Notes under the pieces: generated by a model
Databases searched by the model: none
Seen by the model: the letters and a program-made list of their open reading frames with translations, nothing else
What the model was told of the DNA's origin: nothing
Translations under genes and position numbers: made by a program
NCBI GenBank assembly: GCA_900473685.1
Contig: UCNE01000023.1
Coordinates: forward strand, 124,001 to 188,000
Length of the DNA stretch: 64,000 nucleotides
From: Hyphomicrobiales bacterium
GTDB lineage: Bacteria > Pseudomonadota > Alphaproteobacteria > Rhizobiales > Rhizobiaceae
Direction: 5' to 3'
Shown: positions 34,932-44,820 of the stretch, in pieces
Layout of the letters: each line of letters starts with the position of its first letter
Position numbering within the stretch: the stretch's first letter is position 1

Positions 34932-35138
34932 TTTCGACGCTTGCGCGTCTCCCTACTTCCCGGACAGGCCTCACGCGGCATCGAAACCGGAATGACTGCT
35001 ATCCGCACCAGATACTACCAGGACACGATCGTGCCGGAAAAACCGTTAAACTTTTATGGAACGGCACCCGTATTGTTTAGGCAAACGCACATGGAGCGTC
35101 AATTGACGCCAGCCATGTGCCTGTTGACAGAGGTGTCG

Positions 35139-36557
35139 CTAAATCTTGCGGCGCAGGATGACGGCATAGAACCCGTCCAGTCCGCCAGAGAATCCGTCCT
35201 GCGGATCAATCATCGCCGGTGTGGTGCGGAATTCGCCGAGCGAAGTCACCGCATTTTCCAGCCCAGGCCAATCCGCCGGGTTGATCGCCACCCGTTCGCA
35301 ATTGCCATCGGTCAGGACGCGCTCCGTGACGGCTTCACCTTCCCGCGTATCGAGCGAGCAGTTGGAAAAGACCACCAGGCCACCGGGTTTCACCAGCGTC
35401 AATGCGTGCCGCAGCAGCTTTTCCTGAAGCAAGGCCAGCTTTTCAATATCCTCCGGCCCCTTGGTCCACAGAACGTCCGGGTGACGGCGGATCGTGCCAG
35501 TCGAGGAGCAGGGCGCATCAAGCAGGGCAGCATCGAACAGCTCTTCGGTGCGGAAATCGGCCATGTTGATTTCTTGCGTGGCTGCTTCCAGCCCGAGCCG
35601 GGCGAGATTGCCCTGCAGGCGCTTGAGGCGGCTGGCCGACTGATCGAGCGCCGTGACCTCGGCGCCGGCGAGAACAAGCTGTGCCGTCTTACCGCCAGGA
35701 GCAGCGCAAAGATCGATCACCCGCTTGCCTGCGAGGGAGCCGAAAAGCTTGGCCGGCAGGGCTGCGGCGGCGTCCTGCACCCACCATTCGCCGTCTTCAA
35801 ATCCTGCAAGCGAGGGTACCGCGCCGGAAAACCCGGCAAGACGGACCGACCCCGTGGGCAGCAGGCGGCCATTCAGCTTTTCAGCCCAGCCCTCGGCATC
35901 CGATTTGACCGTCAGGTCGATCGCAGCAGGCGTAAGAAGCGCGCTGGCAATACGGGCGGCTTCGTCGGCGCCGTAATAGGCGACCAGACGCTTATGAAAC
36001 CATGCCGGGATTGCCGGGATTTTTTCGCCGACATTTTCAAGCAGATCCCGCTTTTCGCGGGACATGCGGCGCAGCACGGCGTTGACGAGGCTGGCAAACC
36101 GCTTGTTGCGTGGATCGATCTGCGCCTGCTCGACCGCGAGGTCGACGGCCGAGTGATCTGGAATATCGAGATAGAGGATCTGCGCCGCAGCGACCGTCAA
36201 CACGTGATCAAGCGCGCGGGCACCTTCCGGCAGCGGGTTTTGCAGCAAGGAGCCAATCATCGCCTCGATGCGCGGCAATTGCCGCAGTGCCGAGTTGAGG
36301 ATGGCTCGGACCAGGGCACGGTCGGCTTCGTTCAGTTCGCGATAGACGGGATTGCCGTTGCCAGCGTCCAGCATGCCATCCAGCGACGTCTTGCGATCGA
36401 CGACGGCGGCCAGCATCTTGGCGGCAGCCTGCCTGGCCCGGATTCCGGGCTTATCGCTGCGTTCGAAGGCCGGATTGTCCGAACCTTCGGCGCGCGAACG
36501 GGCAGGGCGTTTATTTCGTTTCGGATTCGAATCAGTTTTATTATCGTCAGACGTCAA
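35139..36557 (-). CDS. RsmB-family rRNA (cytosine-C5) methyltransferase
   Basis: This 472-residue enzyme methylates a cytosine of 16S rRNA (C967 in E. coli RsmB). After a basic N-terminal tail, a NusB-like RNA-binding domain covers about residues 40-165 ([37 protein letters not shown]). The methyltransferase domain has SAM motif [11 protein letters not shown], catalytic-region [15 protein letters not shown] and the second cysteine in [11 protein letters not shown]. The ATG overlaps the htpX stop as ATGA, so htpX and this gene are coupled. It is unlikely to be a pseudogene: all key residues are intact. Confidence 0.92.
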   Translation of the reverse strand: MTSDDNKTDSNPKRNKRPARSRAEGSDNPAFERSDKPGIRARQAAAKMLAAVVDRKTSLDGMLDAGNGNPVYRELNEADRALVRAILNSALRQLPRIEAMIGSLLQNPLPEGARALDHVLTVAAAQILYLDIPDHSAVDLAVEQAQIDPRNKRFASLVNAVLRRMSREKRDLLENVGEKIPAIPAWFHKRLVAYYGADEAARIASALLTPAAIDLTVKSDAEGWAEKLNGRLLPTGSVRLAGFSGAVPSLAGFEDGEWWVQDAAAALPAKLFGSLAGKRVIDLCAAPGGKTAQLVLAGAEVTALDQSASRLKRLQGNLARLGLEAATQEINMADFRTEELFDAALLDAPCSSTGTIRRHPDVLWTKGPEDIEKLALLQEKLLRHALTLVKPGGLVVFSNCSLDTREGEAVTERVLTDGNCERVAINPADWPGLENAVTSLGEFRTTPAMIDPQDGFSGGLDGFYAVILRRKI

Positions 36558-37516
36558 GACCAGGGACCTTTTTTCGGTGGTTCGGAACCACCGCGACCCC
36601 AGCCTGTCGGCGGCACGGAGCGCGATTTGCGCACGGGATTATCAGCCCTGACCGGCGACGTCGAGACCGGCTGCATTTCTTGCGCCATCTGCTGCAGGGC
36701 AGCGATGCGGTTTTCCGTCGCCGGATGGGTCGAAAACAGATTGTCCATGCGCTCGCCCGACAGCGGATTGATGATGAACATATGCGCGGTGGCAGGATTG
36801 CGCTCAGCCTCGGCATTCGGCACCTGGTGGGCAAAATTCGAAATTTTCGCCAGTGCCGATGCCAATGCCAGCGGCTTGCCGCAGATCTCGGCACCGCGGC
36901 GGTCGGCCGAATATTCACGCGTCCGGCTGACGGCCATCTGCACGATCATTGCAGCGAACGGTGCGACAATCATCGCCACCAGCACGCCGATGAAGCCGAG
37001 CGGATTGTTGTTTTCGCGATTGCCACCGAAGAAGAAGGCGAAGTTGCCGAGCATGGATATCGCACCCGCAAGCGTCGCCGTTAGTGTCATGGTCAGCGTG
37101 TCACGGTTCTGCACATGGGCGAGCTCATGCGCCATGACGCCAGCGACTTCATCATAGGACAGCGCGTTCAAAAGCCCGGTGGATGCTGCCACCGCGGCAT
37201 TCTCAGGATTGCGGCCGGTGGCGAAGGCGTTCGGCTGGGGGTTGTCGATGACATAGACCTTGGGCATTGGCAGACCGGCATTCCCCGCCAGATCACGGAC
37301 AATGCCGTAATATTCCGGAGCCGAACGCGCATCGACCTCCTGGGCGCGATACATGCGCAGCACCATGCTGTCGGAATTCCAGTAGGAAAAGAAGTTCATG
37401 CCCGCGGCGATAACGAGGGCGATCATCATGCCGCCCCGGCCGCCGATGAGGAAGCCGACCGCCATGAACAACGCGGTCATAAAGGCCAGAAGCATGGCGG
37501 TGCGCATCAGGTTCAT
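36554..37516 (-). CDS. htpX: Membrane zinc metalloprotease HtpX
   Basis: HtpX degrades misfolded membrane proteins with FtsH. The 320-residue protein has two N-terminal membrane helices ([35 protein letters not shown]), the zinc motif HELAH in [18 protein letters not shown] near residue 130, two further helices and the third ligand glutamate in [15 protein letters not shown]. The C-terminal tail after residue 285 is extended, proline- and arginine-rich. The ATG follows GGAG. A parS-like site lies 27 bp upstream of the start, between this gene and the divergent DUF1674 gene. Confidence 0.95.
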   Translation of the reverse strand: MNLMRTAMLLAFMTALFMAVGFLIGGRGGMMIALVIAAGMNFFSYWNSDSMVLRMYRAQEVDARSAPEYYGIVRDLAGNAGLPMPKVYVIDNPQPNAFATGRNPENAAVAASTGLLNALSYDEVAGVMAHELAHVQNRDTLTMTLTATLAGAISMLGNFAFFFGGNRENNNPLGFIGVLVAMIVAPFAAMIVQMAVSRTREYSADRRGAEICGKPLALASALAKISNFAHQVPNAEAERNPATAHMFIINPLSGERMDNLFSTHPATENRIAALQQMAQEMQPVSTSPVRADNPVRKSRSVPPTGWGRGGSEPPKKGPWS

Positions 37517-37542
37517 AAGGTCAGGTCTCCAAAGTTTGCCGA

Positions 37543-37558
37543 TGTTTCACGTGAATCA
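37543..37558. promoter_or_regulatory. parS-like site
   Basis: TGTTTCACGTGAATCA matches 15 of 16 positions of the parS consensus TGTTTCACGTGAAACA. It lies in the htpX/DUF1674 intergenic region, about 12 kb from parB. Confidence 0.75.
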
Positions 37559-37634
37559 TGGTTTCGCTTCAACAAAGGTTTCCTATATGATGGGAACGCT
37601 AGTCGCATTCTTCAACTTTTTCGCGGAAATTCGC

Positions 37635-37835
37635 ATGCAGAACGATAACGACAATTTGCCGGTAGAGCCACGCAAGCCACTGCCGCCAGCCGCAAAACGC
37701 GCACTGGCTGAAGCCGAGGAGCGCCGCAAGGCTCAAAAGCCAGTCGAGCTGCCGGAAGAATTGGGCGGGCGTGGCGGCGCCGAGCCGTCGCGTTTTGGTG
37801 ACTGGGAGATCAATGGCCGGGCGATCGATTTCTAA
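37635..37835 (+). CDS. DUF1674 (SDHAF4-like) protein
   Basis: This 66-residue protein ends in the DUF1674 signature (RFGDWEINGRAIDF) after a charged linker (KRALAEAEERRKAQ) and GGRGGAEPSRFGD. Eukaryotic SDHAF4 of this family binds flavinated SdhA during succinate dehydrogenase assembly, so a role in complex II assembly is a reasonable inference. The start is the ATG at 37635; an ATG at 37587 with AAAGG eight bases upstream would give 82 residues with a hydrophobic N-terminus (VAFFNFFAEI), which is not typical of the family. The divergent htpX start is about 120 bp away. Confidence 0.82.
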   Translation: MQNDNDNLPVEPRKPLPPAAKRALAEAEERRKAQKPVELPEELGGRGGAEPSRFGDWEINGRAIDF

Positions 37836-37885
37836 GGAAATAATTCCTGTTGAAATTGCATTGTGATCGGTATATTTTCCTATTC

Positions 37886-38356
37886 ATGATGCTGCACCCG
37901 TCTTCACTCCTCATTTCCGCATTAATCGTGCTGTCCCTGGCCGCACCTTTGCATGCCGCCGAATCCGGCAAACGAATTGAGATTGCCGGTCCGGTCGCGG
38001 CAGAAGTCATCCGCGTCATCGATGGGGATACAATCCTGGTGGCGGCGAAACCCTGGCCGCAACAGACCATGGAAGTCTATGTGCGGCTGCGCGGCATTGA
38101 TGCGCCGGAACTGAAATCGGCCTGCTCAACCACACGCGATGCCGGTCAGCAGGCACGCGCAGCGCTTACAAGCCTGACCAGCGATCAAGGGGAAATCCAG
38201 CTGACACATATTTCCGGCGACAAGTATTTTGGCCGGGTCGTTGCCGATATCAGTCTTTCGGACGGGAGGAATCCGGCTCAGGAAATGCTGTTGGCCGGTT
38301 ATGTCTCACCTTATGACGGCGGACGAAAATCAAAGGCCTGTGCGTCGTTTTGGTGA
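37886..38356 (+). CDS. Secreted thermonuclease-like protein
   Basis: This protein of about 156 residues has a signal peptide (LLISALIVLSLAAPLHA) and a staphylococcal nuclease-like domain: VIRVIDGDTILV, VRLRGIDAPELKS with the catalytic arginine and aspartate, and GDKYFGRVVADISLSDG with the second arginine position. AQEMLLAGYVSPYDGG closes the fold. Two cysteines (SACSTT and KACASF) could form a disulfide in the periplasm. The ATG at 37886 or 37889 fits the signal peptide. A TTG at 37850 with AAGGA is an alternative that would add a basic N-terminus. It would cleave DNA or RNA outside the cytoplasm, but activity is not certain. Confidence 0.82.
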   Translation: MMLHPSSLLISALIVLSLAAPLHAAESGKRIEIAGPVAAEVIRVIDGDTILVAAKPWPQQTMEVYVRLRGIDAPELKSACSTTRDAGQQARAALTSLTSDQGEIQLTHISGDKYFGRVVADISLSDGRNPAQEMLLAGYVSPYDGGRKSKACASFW

Positions 38357-38373
38357 ATCAGCCGGTTTATCTT

Positions 38374-38480
38374 CTTCTCCCCAGTGGGGAGAAGTGCCGA
38401 GCGATGCGAGGCCGGCGCATTAGGAGTGCTTGGCCCCCTCATCCGGCGCTTCGCACCACCTTCTCCCCGATGGGGAGAAG
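38374..38480. repeat. Palindromic intergenic repeat
   Basis: CTTCTCCCCAGTGGGGAGAAG at one end and CACCTTCTCCCCGATGGGGAGAAG at the other flank CCCCCTCATCCGGCGCTTCG. The element shares its core sequence (CCCCTCATCCG, CACCTTCTCCCC) with the repeat at 10538-10652. It lies between the nuclease gene and the convergent acs gene. Confidence 0.8.
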
Positions 38481-38498
38481 AGGGAACATGCTGGCCTT

Positions 38499-40454
38499 TC
38501 AGCTGTATTTCTTGTTCTGCCGGTTGGCAATCAGGTCATCGACAACAGCGGGATCGGCGAGCGTCGAGGTGTCACCGAGTGAGCCGAAATCGTCTTCGGC
38601 GATCTTGCGCAGAATGCGGCGCATGATCTTGCCGGAACGGGTTTTCGGCAGGCCGGGCGCGAACTGGATCTTATCCGGCGAAGCGATGGCCCCGATTTCC
38701 TTGCGGACATGGGTGATCAGCGCCTTGCGCAGCTCGTCCGAGCCCGTTTCTCCGACCATCAGCGTTACATAGCAATAAATGCCCTGTCCCTTGATATCGT
38801 GCGGATAACCGACGACAGCGGCTTCCGACACCGAATCATGGCTGACCAGCGCCGATTCGACTTCCGCCGTGCCCATGCGATGGCCGGAGACATTCAAAAC
38901 GTCATCGACGCGGCCAGTGATCCAGTAATAGCCATCGTCATCGCGGCGGCAGCCGTCACCGGTGAAATACTTGCCCTTGTAGGTGGCAAAATAGGTCTGG
39001 ATGAAACGCTCGTGATCGCCATAGACGGTGCGCATCTGGCCCGGCCAGCTGTCGGTGATGCAGAGATTGCCGTCGGCCGCCCCGTCGATCACCGTGCCTT
39101 CGCCATCGACCAGCTGCGGCTGAACGCCGAAGAACGGGCGAGTGGCCGAGCCGGGCTTCAACGCCGTGGCGCCGGGCAGGGGGGTGATCAGGATGCCGCC
39201 CGTCTCCGTCTGCCACCAGGTATCGACCACCGGGCAGCGGCCCTCGCCGACCACGTGATAGTACCATTCCCAGGCTTCCGGATTGATCGGCTCGCCGACC
39301 GAGCCAAGCGTGCGCAGCGATGTGCGCTTCGAGCGGGTGACGAAAGCGTCGCCCTGCCCCATCAGCGCCCGGATGGCGGTCGGTGCGGTGTAGAAGATGT
39401 TGACCTGATGTTTGTCGACCACGTCCCACAGACGGCCGGCATCCGGATAGGTGGGTACGCCCTCGAACATCAGCGTCGTGGCGCCATTCGCAAGCGGACC
39501 ATAGACGATATAGGAATGGCCGGTGACCCAGCCGACATCGGCCGTGCACCAGTAGATATCGCCCTCGTGATAATCGAAAACATATTGATGCGTCATCGAG
39601 GCATAGACGAGGTAGCCACCCGTCGTGTGCAGCACGCCCTTGGGCTTTCCGGTCGAACCCGACGTGTAGAGGATGAACAGCGGATCTTCGGCATTCATCT
39701 GCGCCGGCGGACAAACCGCATCGACGTTGGCGACAGCCTGATGGTACCAGATGTCACGCTCGGGGAACCAGGCGATCTTGCCGGCCGTACGGCGAACGAC
39801 GATCACCGATTTGACCTCGACGCCGCCGCGCGCAGCGATCTCAATAGCCTGGTCCGTATTGGCCTTCAACGGGATCGGCTTGCCGCCGCGCAGGCCTTCA
39901 TCGGCTGTGATGACGACGGTGGATTCGCAGTCAACGATACGGCCGGCCAGGGCATCCGGCGAAAAGCCGCCGAAAACGATCGAATGCACCGCACCGATGC
40001 GCGTGCAGGCGAGCATCGCATAGGCGGCTTCCGGAATCATCGGCATGTAGATGGTGACGCGGTCGCCCTGTTTGACGCCGTTGGCCTTCAGCACATTGGC
40101 GAGGCGGCAGACGTGCTCATGCAGCTCGCGATAGGTGATCTTCTTGTCGTCATAGGGATTGTCGCCCTCCCAGATGATCGCCACCTGATCGCCGCGCTTT
40201 TCCAGGTGACGGTCGATGCAGTTATAGGAAACGTTGGTGACGCCATCCTCGAACCACTTGATCGAAACATCGCCCTCGAATGAGGTATTCTTGACCTTCG
40301 TATAGGGCGTGAACCAATCAATACGCTTGCCATGCTCGCCCCAGAACGCTTCCGGATTCGTGACACTTTGCGTGTACCAGGCCTGATAGGTCGCGTCGTC
40401 GATCAGGGCACGTTTCCCAGCGGATTCCAGGATCGGATAGGTTTTGGCAGACAT
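38499..40454 (-). CDS. acs: Acetyl-CoA synthetase
   Basis: Acs activates acetate to acetyl-CoA through acetyl-AMP. The 651 residues match the family length. Motifs in order: [37 protein letters not shown] (AMP-binding P-loop), [30 protein letters not shown] in the hinge/C-domain and [17 protein letters not shown], whose lysine is the site of inactivating acetylation in homologues. GGGAGGAAA stands before the ATG. The gene is convergent with the nuclease gene and divergent from trcR. A second acyl-CoA synthetase (PrpE-like) is only 4 kb away. Confidence 0.97.
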   Translation of the reverse strand: MSAKTYPILESAGKRALIDDATYQAWYTQSVTNPEAFWGEHGKRIDWFTPYTKVKNTSFEGDVSIKWFEDGVTNVSYNCIDRHLEKRGDQVAIIWEGDNPYDDKKITYRELHEHVCRLANVLKANGVKQGDRVTIYMPMIPEAAYAMLACTRIGAVHSIVFGGFSPDALAGRIVDCESTVVITADEGLRGGKPIPLKANTDQAIEIAARGGVEVKSVIVVRRTAGKIAWFPERDIWYHQAVANVDAVCPPAQMNAEDPLFILYTSGSTGKPKGVLHTTGGYLVYASMTHQYVFDYHEGDIYWCTADVGWVTGHSYIVYGPLANGATTLMFEGVPTYPDAGRLWDVVDKHQVNIFYTAPTAIRALMGQGDAFVTRSKRTSLRTLGSVGEPINPEAWEWYYHVVGEGRCPVVDTWWQTETGGILITPLPGATALKPGSATRPFFGVQPQLVDGEGTVIDGAADGNLCITDSWPGQMRTVYGDHERFIQTYFATYKGKYFTGDGCRRDDDGYYWITGRVDDVLNVSGHRMGTAEVESALVSHDSVSEAAVVGYPHDIKGQGIYCYVTLMVGETGSDELRKALITHVRKEIGAIASPDKIQFAPGLPKTRSGKIMRRILRKIAEDDFGSLGDTSTLADPAVVDDLIANRQNKKYS

Positions 40455-40690
40455 CGTGATTTCCTCCCTGCGCAGGCAGTTTCAGGCGGCACATCTCCTC
40501 GTGCTCGCCCGCTTCGGGCGCCATACATATCAGGTCAAAGCACGGCGTCCATTAGACAAAAGGTCATTTCTTCAAGAAGAATTGCATTTCTGAGAGGACG
40601 AGGGTATAGAGGCGCTAATTTCCCGGAAATTAAGTGGTTACACCCCCACGGCCCGCGACACCGGCGCGGACGGACAGAAGGACTATATCC

Positions 40691-41392
40691 ATGGCTCAAC
40701 AACTGCTTATGCCCAAAGCGACGGCCGTATGGCTTGTTGACAACACTGCCCTGTCGTTCGAACAGATCGCCACGTTCTGCAAGCTGCACCCGCTTGAAGT
40801 CAAGGCAATCGCCGACGGTGAATCCGCGCAGGGCATCAAGGGTCTCGATCCGATCGCCACCGGTCAGCTGTCCCGCGACGAGATCGCCCGCGCCGAAGGA
40901 AATCCGAACCACAAGCTGAAGATTTCCGAACCAAAGGTTCGCGTCCCCGACAACAAGCGCAAGGGCCCGCGCTACACGCCGGTTTCCAAGCGCCAGGATC
41001 GCCCGAACGCCATTTTGTGGCTGGTCCGCAACCATCCTGAACTGAAAGACGCCCAGATCTCGCGTCTCGTTGGCACCACCAAGTCGACGATCGAGCAGAT
41101 CCGCGAGCGCACCCACTGGAATTCGACCAACCTGACGGCGATGGACCCGGTAACGCTGGGCCTGTGCACGCAGATCGATCTGGACCTTGAAGTCGAACGC
41201 GCCAACAAGGGCCGTCCGCTGCCGACCGCCGCCGAACTCGGCGCGACGCTGGAAGCCTCGAAGGAAACGGAAAAGCTGCCGTTCTCCTACGAGCGCGAGG
41301 AAGAAAAAGAAATCGACGCCGACGCCGTTTTCTCCAAGCTCAAGGCCCTCAAGTCCGACCGCAAGGACGAAGACGAAGACGACGCCTTCTGA
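40691..41392 (+). CDS. trcR: Cell cycle transcriptional regulator TrcR (DUF1013)
   Basis: This 233-residue alphaproteobacterial protein is of the DUF1013 family, named TrcR for its cell-cycle role in Brucella and Caulobacter. N-terminal MPKATAVWLVDNTALSFEQI and the following helix pair (FCKLHPLEVKAIADGE) form one helix-turn-helix-like unit. A second is RPNAILWLVRNHPELKD with IGRL-like LVGTTKSTIEQIRER. The C-terminus is acidic (DRKDEDEDDAF). The ATG at 40691 has AAGGA about nine bases upstream; the open frame back to 40634 has none. A strong terminator follows, so it is monocistronic. In relatives it works together with RNA polymerase. Confidence 0.93.
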   Translation: MAQQLLMPKATAVWLVDNTALSFEQIATFCKLHPLEVKAIADGESAQGIKGLDPIATGQLSRDEIARAEGNPNHKLKISEPKVRVPDNKRKGPRYTPVSKRQDRPNAILWLVRNHPELKDAQISRLVGTTKSTIEQIRERTHWNSTNLTAMDPVTLGLCTQIDLDLEVERANKGRPLPTAAELGATLEASKETEKLPFSYEREEEKEIDADAVFSKLKALKSDRKDEDEDDAF

Positions 41393-41416
41393 TTGGAGCA
41401 CATCGCTTCCAACTGC

Positions 41417-41447
41417 AAAACCCGGATCGGCTGATCCGGGTTTTTTG
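41417..41447 (+). terminator. Rho-independent terminator of trcR
   Basis: AAAACCCGGATC-GGCT-GATCCGGGTTTTTTG: a 12-bp stem with a 4-base loop and a T-run, 25 bp past the stop codon. Confidence 0.93.
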
Positions 41448-41677
41448 TTTTCAGCGGGCATGTTCTGCCGGTTAAAGCGGCAATCTGCCTTGGGAAGGCG
41501 CAAACGACGAATGCGGCAACAATCTCCGGAGCGGCTCAGCGCTGACCGCATACATGGGCTTGCGATCAATCCGGCGATCGGGAAGGATAGTGAGCACGAA
41601 TCTTGCTTCGCTCGCAGCATCGGTCTGACCCGCATTGGGGCAAATCGTTTCCCTTAACGTCAAATCCAGGATCCCGC

Positions 41678-42709
41678 ATGCCCCGTCTCCTTTCCATTCT
41701 CGCCCCGATCGCGGCGGCAGCCTCCGCCGTTCTTTCCACGGCCACGATCGCCTCCGCCGCAGATGCCATTGCGCCAAAAGTTCTCGTCGTCACCATGTTC
41801 GGTGAAGAAGCGAAACCCTGGATCGAAGCGCGCAAGCTGGACACGAAGATAAAGGTTCCGGGCCTGTCGAAGGAATATCCGGACGTTGCCTGCGACGCCG
41901 ATGGCCTGTGCGTCATGACCACAGCCATGGGCTTCGCCAATGCCGCAAGTTCCGTATCGGCCGTGGTCTACAGCGGTCTTTTCGACCTCAAGCAGACCTA
42001 CGTCCTGATCGCCGGCATTGCCGGCGTCGATCCGAATGACGCAACACTCGGCTCCGCACTCTGGGCTCGCTATGCCATCGATGGCGGCTTGCGGCACGAC
42101 ATCGACCCGCGCCAAATTCCTTCCGACTGGCCAAACGGCATGGTGGCGCTGGGCGCCAAACATCCGGGCGAGAAACCCAAATGGGGTTCGGGAACCGAAG
42201 TCTACAAGCTCGACGAAGCATTGCTCGAAAAAGCGTTTGCGTTGACAAAGACCATCGAACTCGCCGACGGCGACAAGGCGAAAGCCTACCGCGCCACCTA
42301 CCCGGCAGGCCCGGGCAGCAGCGCCCCTATCGTCGCGATCTGCGACACGGTCTCGATCGACACCTACTGGCATGGCTCGAAGATTGCAGAGGGCATGCAG
42401 GAATGGGCATCCCTGGTGACCGACGGCAAGGCGAACTATTGCACCACCCAGATGGAAGACAACGCGTCACTGACCGCACTGCGCCGAGGCGCCGATGCCG
42501 GGCTCGTCGATTTCAACCGGATTGCCCTGCTGCGCACGGCCTCCAATTTCGACCGCGAAGCACCGGGACAGACAGCTGCCAAATCCCTGTCGGCGGAATC
42601 CGGCGGCTTCCTGCCTTCCACCGCCAACGCCTACCGTGTCGGCTCGACATTTGCGAACGCCGTCATCGCTGATTGGGCGGCATGGTCGAAGGGCGTGCCC
42701 GGCAAATAA
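41678..42709 (+). CDS. Purine nucleoside permease (NUP) family protein, secreted
   Basis: This 343-residue protein has a signal peptide (LLSILAPIAAAASAVLSTAT) and the NUP family domain: PKVLVVTMFGEEAKPWIEA, FANAASSVSAVVYSGLFDLK, YVLIAGIAGVDPNDATLGSALWARY and SDTYWHG-like SIDTYWHGSKIAEGMQEW. The name comes from a yeast nucleoside permease, but the fold resembles nucleoside phosphorylases, and a periplasmic enzyme or binding role is more likely. DGKANYCTTQMEDNASLTAL is the most conserved part. The ATG at 41678 follows AGGA; the frame is open to 41603. The convergent prpE-like gene ends 69 bp away across a hairpin. Confidence 0.85.
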   Translation: MPRLLSILAPIAAAASAVLSTATIASAADAIAPKVLVVTMFGEEAKPWIEARKLDTKIKVPGLSKEYPDVACDADGLCVMTTAMGFANAASSVSAVVYSGLFDLKQTYVLIAGIAGVDPNDATLGSALWARYAIDGGLRHDIDPRQIPSDWPNGMVALGAKHPGEKPKWGSGTEVYKLDEALLEKAFALTKTIELADGDKAKAYRATYPAGPGSSAPIVAICDTVSIDTYWHGSKIAEGMQEWASLVTDGKANYCTTQMEDNASLTALRRGADAGLVDFNRIALLRTASNFDREAPGQTAAKSLSAESGGFLPSTANAYRVGSTFANAVIADWAAWSKGVPGK

Positions 42710-42720
42710 ACGCGGCAATA

Positions 42721-42754
42721 GCGTACCCGATCGCCCGTGAGCGGCCGGGTACGC
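42721..42754. terminator. Hairpin between convergent genes, possible terminator
   Basis: GCGTACCCG / CGGGTACGC is a 9-bp perfect inverted repeat between the nup and prpE-like stop codons. There is no T-run on either strand, so termination is uncertain. Confidence 0.42.
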
Positions 42755-42777
42755 CAAACTGCCACCCTAGACTCCGG

Positions 42778-44706
42778 CTAAGGATTATTGCTTGCGTGCG
42801 GGAAGCCGATGCCGCGCATCTCCAACATCGCAGCAATTTCATCAAGTACGGCCGGATCATCGATCGTCGCCGGCATCTTCCAGTCCTCGTGATCGGCGAT
42901 CTTCTGCATCGTGCCGCGCAAGATCTTGCCCGACCGCGTTTTCGGAAGGCGCTTGACGCAAATTGCCGTCTTGAAGGCAGCCACCGGGCCGATACGCTCT
43001 CGAACGAGGCCGACAACTTCCCTCTCGATATCGGCTGTTTCACGGGAAACATTGGCATTGATCACCAGGAAACCAGCGGGCACCTGGCCCTTGATCGGAT
43101 CGGCAATGCCGATAACAGCGCATTCCGCCACGTCGGCGTGGCTGGCGCAGATTTCCTCCATCGCGCCGGTGGACAGGCGATGACCGGCGACATTGATGAT
43201 ATCGTCAGTACGCGACATGATGAAAATATAACCGTCCGCATCGATATAGCCGGCGTCGGCCGTGCGATAGTAACCCGGAAATTCGGCAAGGCAGGTGTCG
43301 CGAAACCGCTGATCGGCATTCCAGAATGTCGGCAGGCAACCCGGCGGCATGGGAAGCTTGATGACGATATTGCCCAGCGTTCCCGTTTCAACGGGATGAC
43401 CGGCATCGTCGAGCACCTGGACGTCATATCCCGGTAACGGCACGGCCGCGGATCCATATTTGACCGGCAGCAACCCCAGACCGATCGGATTTCCGGCAAC
43501 CGGCCAGCCCGTCTCCGTTTGCCACCAGTTATCAATGACCGGAACCTCAAGTTTCGCTTCCGCCCATGCCACGGTGTCGGGATCGGCACGCTCGCCCGCG
43601 AGGAACAGGGCCCGGAAATTTGACAGATCATGACGGCGGATCAGATCACCCTGCGGGTCTTCCTTGCGTATGGCGCGAAATGCCGTGGGCGCGGTGAACA
43701 ATGCTGCCACGCGGTGCTGTTCGATCACCCGCCAATAGGCACCGGCATCGGGCGTTCCGACAGGCTTTCCTTCATAAAGGATCGCCGTACTGCCATTCAG
43801 CAGCGGTCCATAGACGACGTAACAATGACCAACGACCCAGCCGATATCGGAGGCAGCCCAGAAGACCTCGCCTGGCTTGATGCCGAAGAAATGCTGCATC
43901 GACCATTTGAGGGCCACCATATGGCCGCCATTGTCGCGCACGACGCCTTTCGGCTGCCCTGTGGTTCCCGACGTATAGAGAATGTAGAGCGGATCCGTGG
44001 CCAGAACCGGCGTGCAAGGGACGTCGGCTCCGCGCTGTTTTGCAGAAGTGGCCGACACGGCAAAATCGATATCCCGGTCGGCCTGCAGCTCTGCCTGAAG
44101 CATCTTGCGTTGAAAAACGAGGCAATGCGCCGGCTTATGCTGGCTGATCTCGATAGCCGCATCAAGCAGCGGCTTGTATGCAATCGTTCGTCCAGCCTCG
44201 ATGCCACAACTGGCAGAGACAACCAGCTTCGCCTCGCAGTCGGTGATCCGCGTTGCAAGCTCGCTTGCCGCAAACCCGCCAAAGACGACGGAGTGGACGG
44301 CGCCGATACGGGCCGCCGCCAGCATCGCAAACACTGCCTGCGGGATCATCGGCATATAGATGATAATCCGGTCACCCTTGGTAACACCGAGATCACGATA
44401 GACCGACGCCAGCGCCACCACTTCGTCGAGCATGGCGCGATAGGTCCAGTGTTCCACTGTGCCGGTAACAGGGCTGTCGTAGATCAGGGCGTTCTGATCG
44501 CCGAGACCAGCTGCAACCTGACGATCGAGGCAATTGAAACAGGTATTGGTTTCACCGCCGGGGAACCAGCGTCCGTAGACACCTTGGTTCGAATCAAAAA
44601 CCCGCTCAAAAGGCACAAACCAGTCGATCTCTCCGGCCGCATCGGCCCAAAAGGTTTCGGGATCCCGTTTCCACGCGCCATAAACGCCGGAATAGCTGCT
44701 CGCCAT
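42778..44706 (-). CDS. prpE: Propionyl-CoA synthetase (PrpE-like)
   Basis: This 642-residue acyl-CoA synthetase of the Acs/PrpE group activates propionate or a similar short acid. Motifs: ILYTSGTTGQPKGVVRDNGG (P-loop; VRDNGG is PrpE-like rather than Acs-like), VIDNWWQTETGWPVAGNP (also PrpE-like), SRTDDIINVAGHRLSTGAME and [18 protein letters not shown] with the acetylatable lysine. The ATG at 44706 has GGAGGA seven bases upstream; a GTG at 44721 would add five residues. No methylcitrate genes are nearby, so the call rests on sequence alone. A near-parS palindrome (TGTTTCACGGGAAACA) lies inside it at 43036. Confidence 0.86.
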   Translation of the reverse strand: MASSYSGVYGAWKRDPETFWADAAGEIDWFVPFERVFDSNQGVYGRWFPGGETNTCFNCLDRQVAAGLGDQNALIYDSPVTGTVEHWTYRAMLDEVVALASVYRDLGVTKGDRIIIYMPMIPQAVFAMLAAARIGAVHSVVFGGFAASELATRITDCEAKLVVSASCGIEAGRTIAYKPLLDAAIEISQHKPAHCLVFQRKMLQAELQADRDIDFAVSATSAKQRGADVPCTPVLATDPLYILYTSGTTGQPKGVVRDNGGHMVALKWSMQHFFGIKPGEVFWAASDIGWVVGHCYVVYGPLLNGSTAILYEGKPVGTPDAGAYWRVIEQHRVAALFTAPTAFRAIRKEDPQGDLIRRHDLSNFRALFLAGERADPDTVAWAEAKLEVPVIDNWWQTETGWPVAGNPIGLGLLPVKYGSAAVPLPGYDVQVLDDAGHPVETGTLGNIVIKLPMPPGCLPTFWNADQRFRDTCLAEFPGYYRTADAGYIDADGYIFIMSRTDDIINVAGHRLSTGAMEEICASHADVAECAVIGIADPIKGQVPAGFLVINANVSRETADIEREVVGLVRERIGPVAAFKTAICVKRLPKTRSGKILRGTMQKIADHEDWKMPATIDDPAVLDEIAAMLEMRGIGFPHASNNP

Positions 44707-44820
44707 TGCCGTCTCCTCCACTCCATACCGGGCGAACCCGGCCTCCGGAGCGGAGCATAGGAGATTGGCTGGGGACAGAGAAGCCAGACGAAAGCGTTAG
44801 ACCCGCAGCTCCTCCCGGAA

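Noticed and set aside
34941-37157. Plus-strand open frame of 738 codons
   Set aside because: It is antisense to the rsmB-like gene and htpX, both of which are intact.
38709-40283. Plus-strand open frame of 524 codons
   Set aside because: It is antisense to acs and has no protein-like domain.
43036-43051. parS-like TGTTTCACGGGAAACA in the prpE-like gene
   Set aside because: The mismatch is in the central CACGTG core, which breaks the palindrome, so binding is doubtful; noted only beside the better sites.
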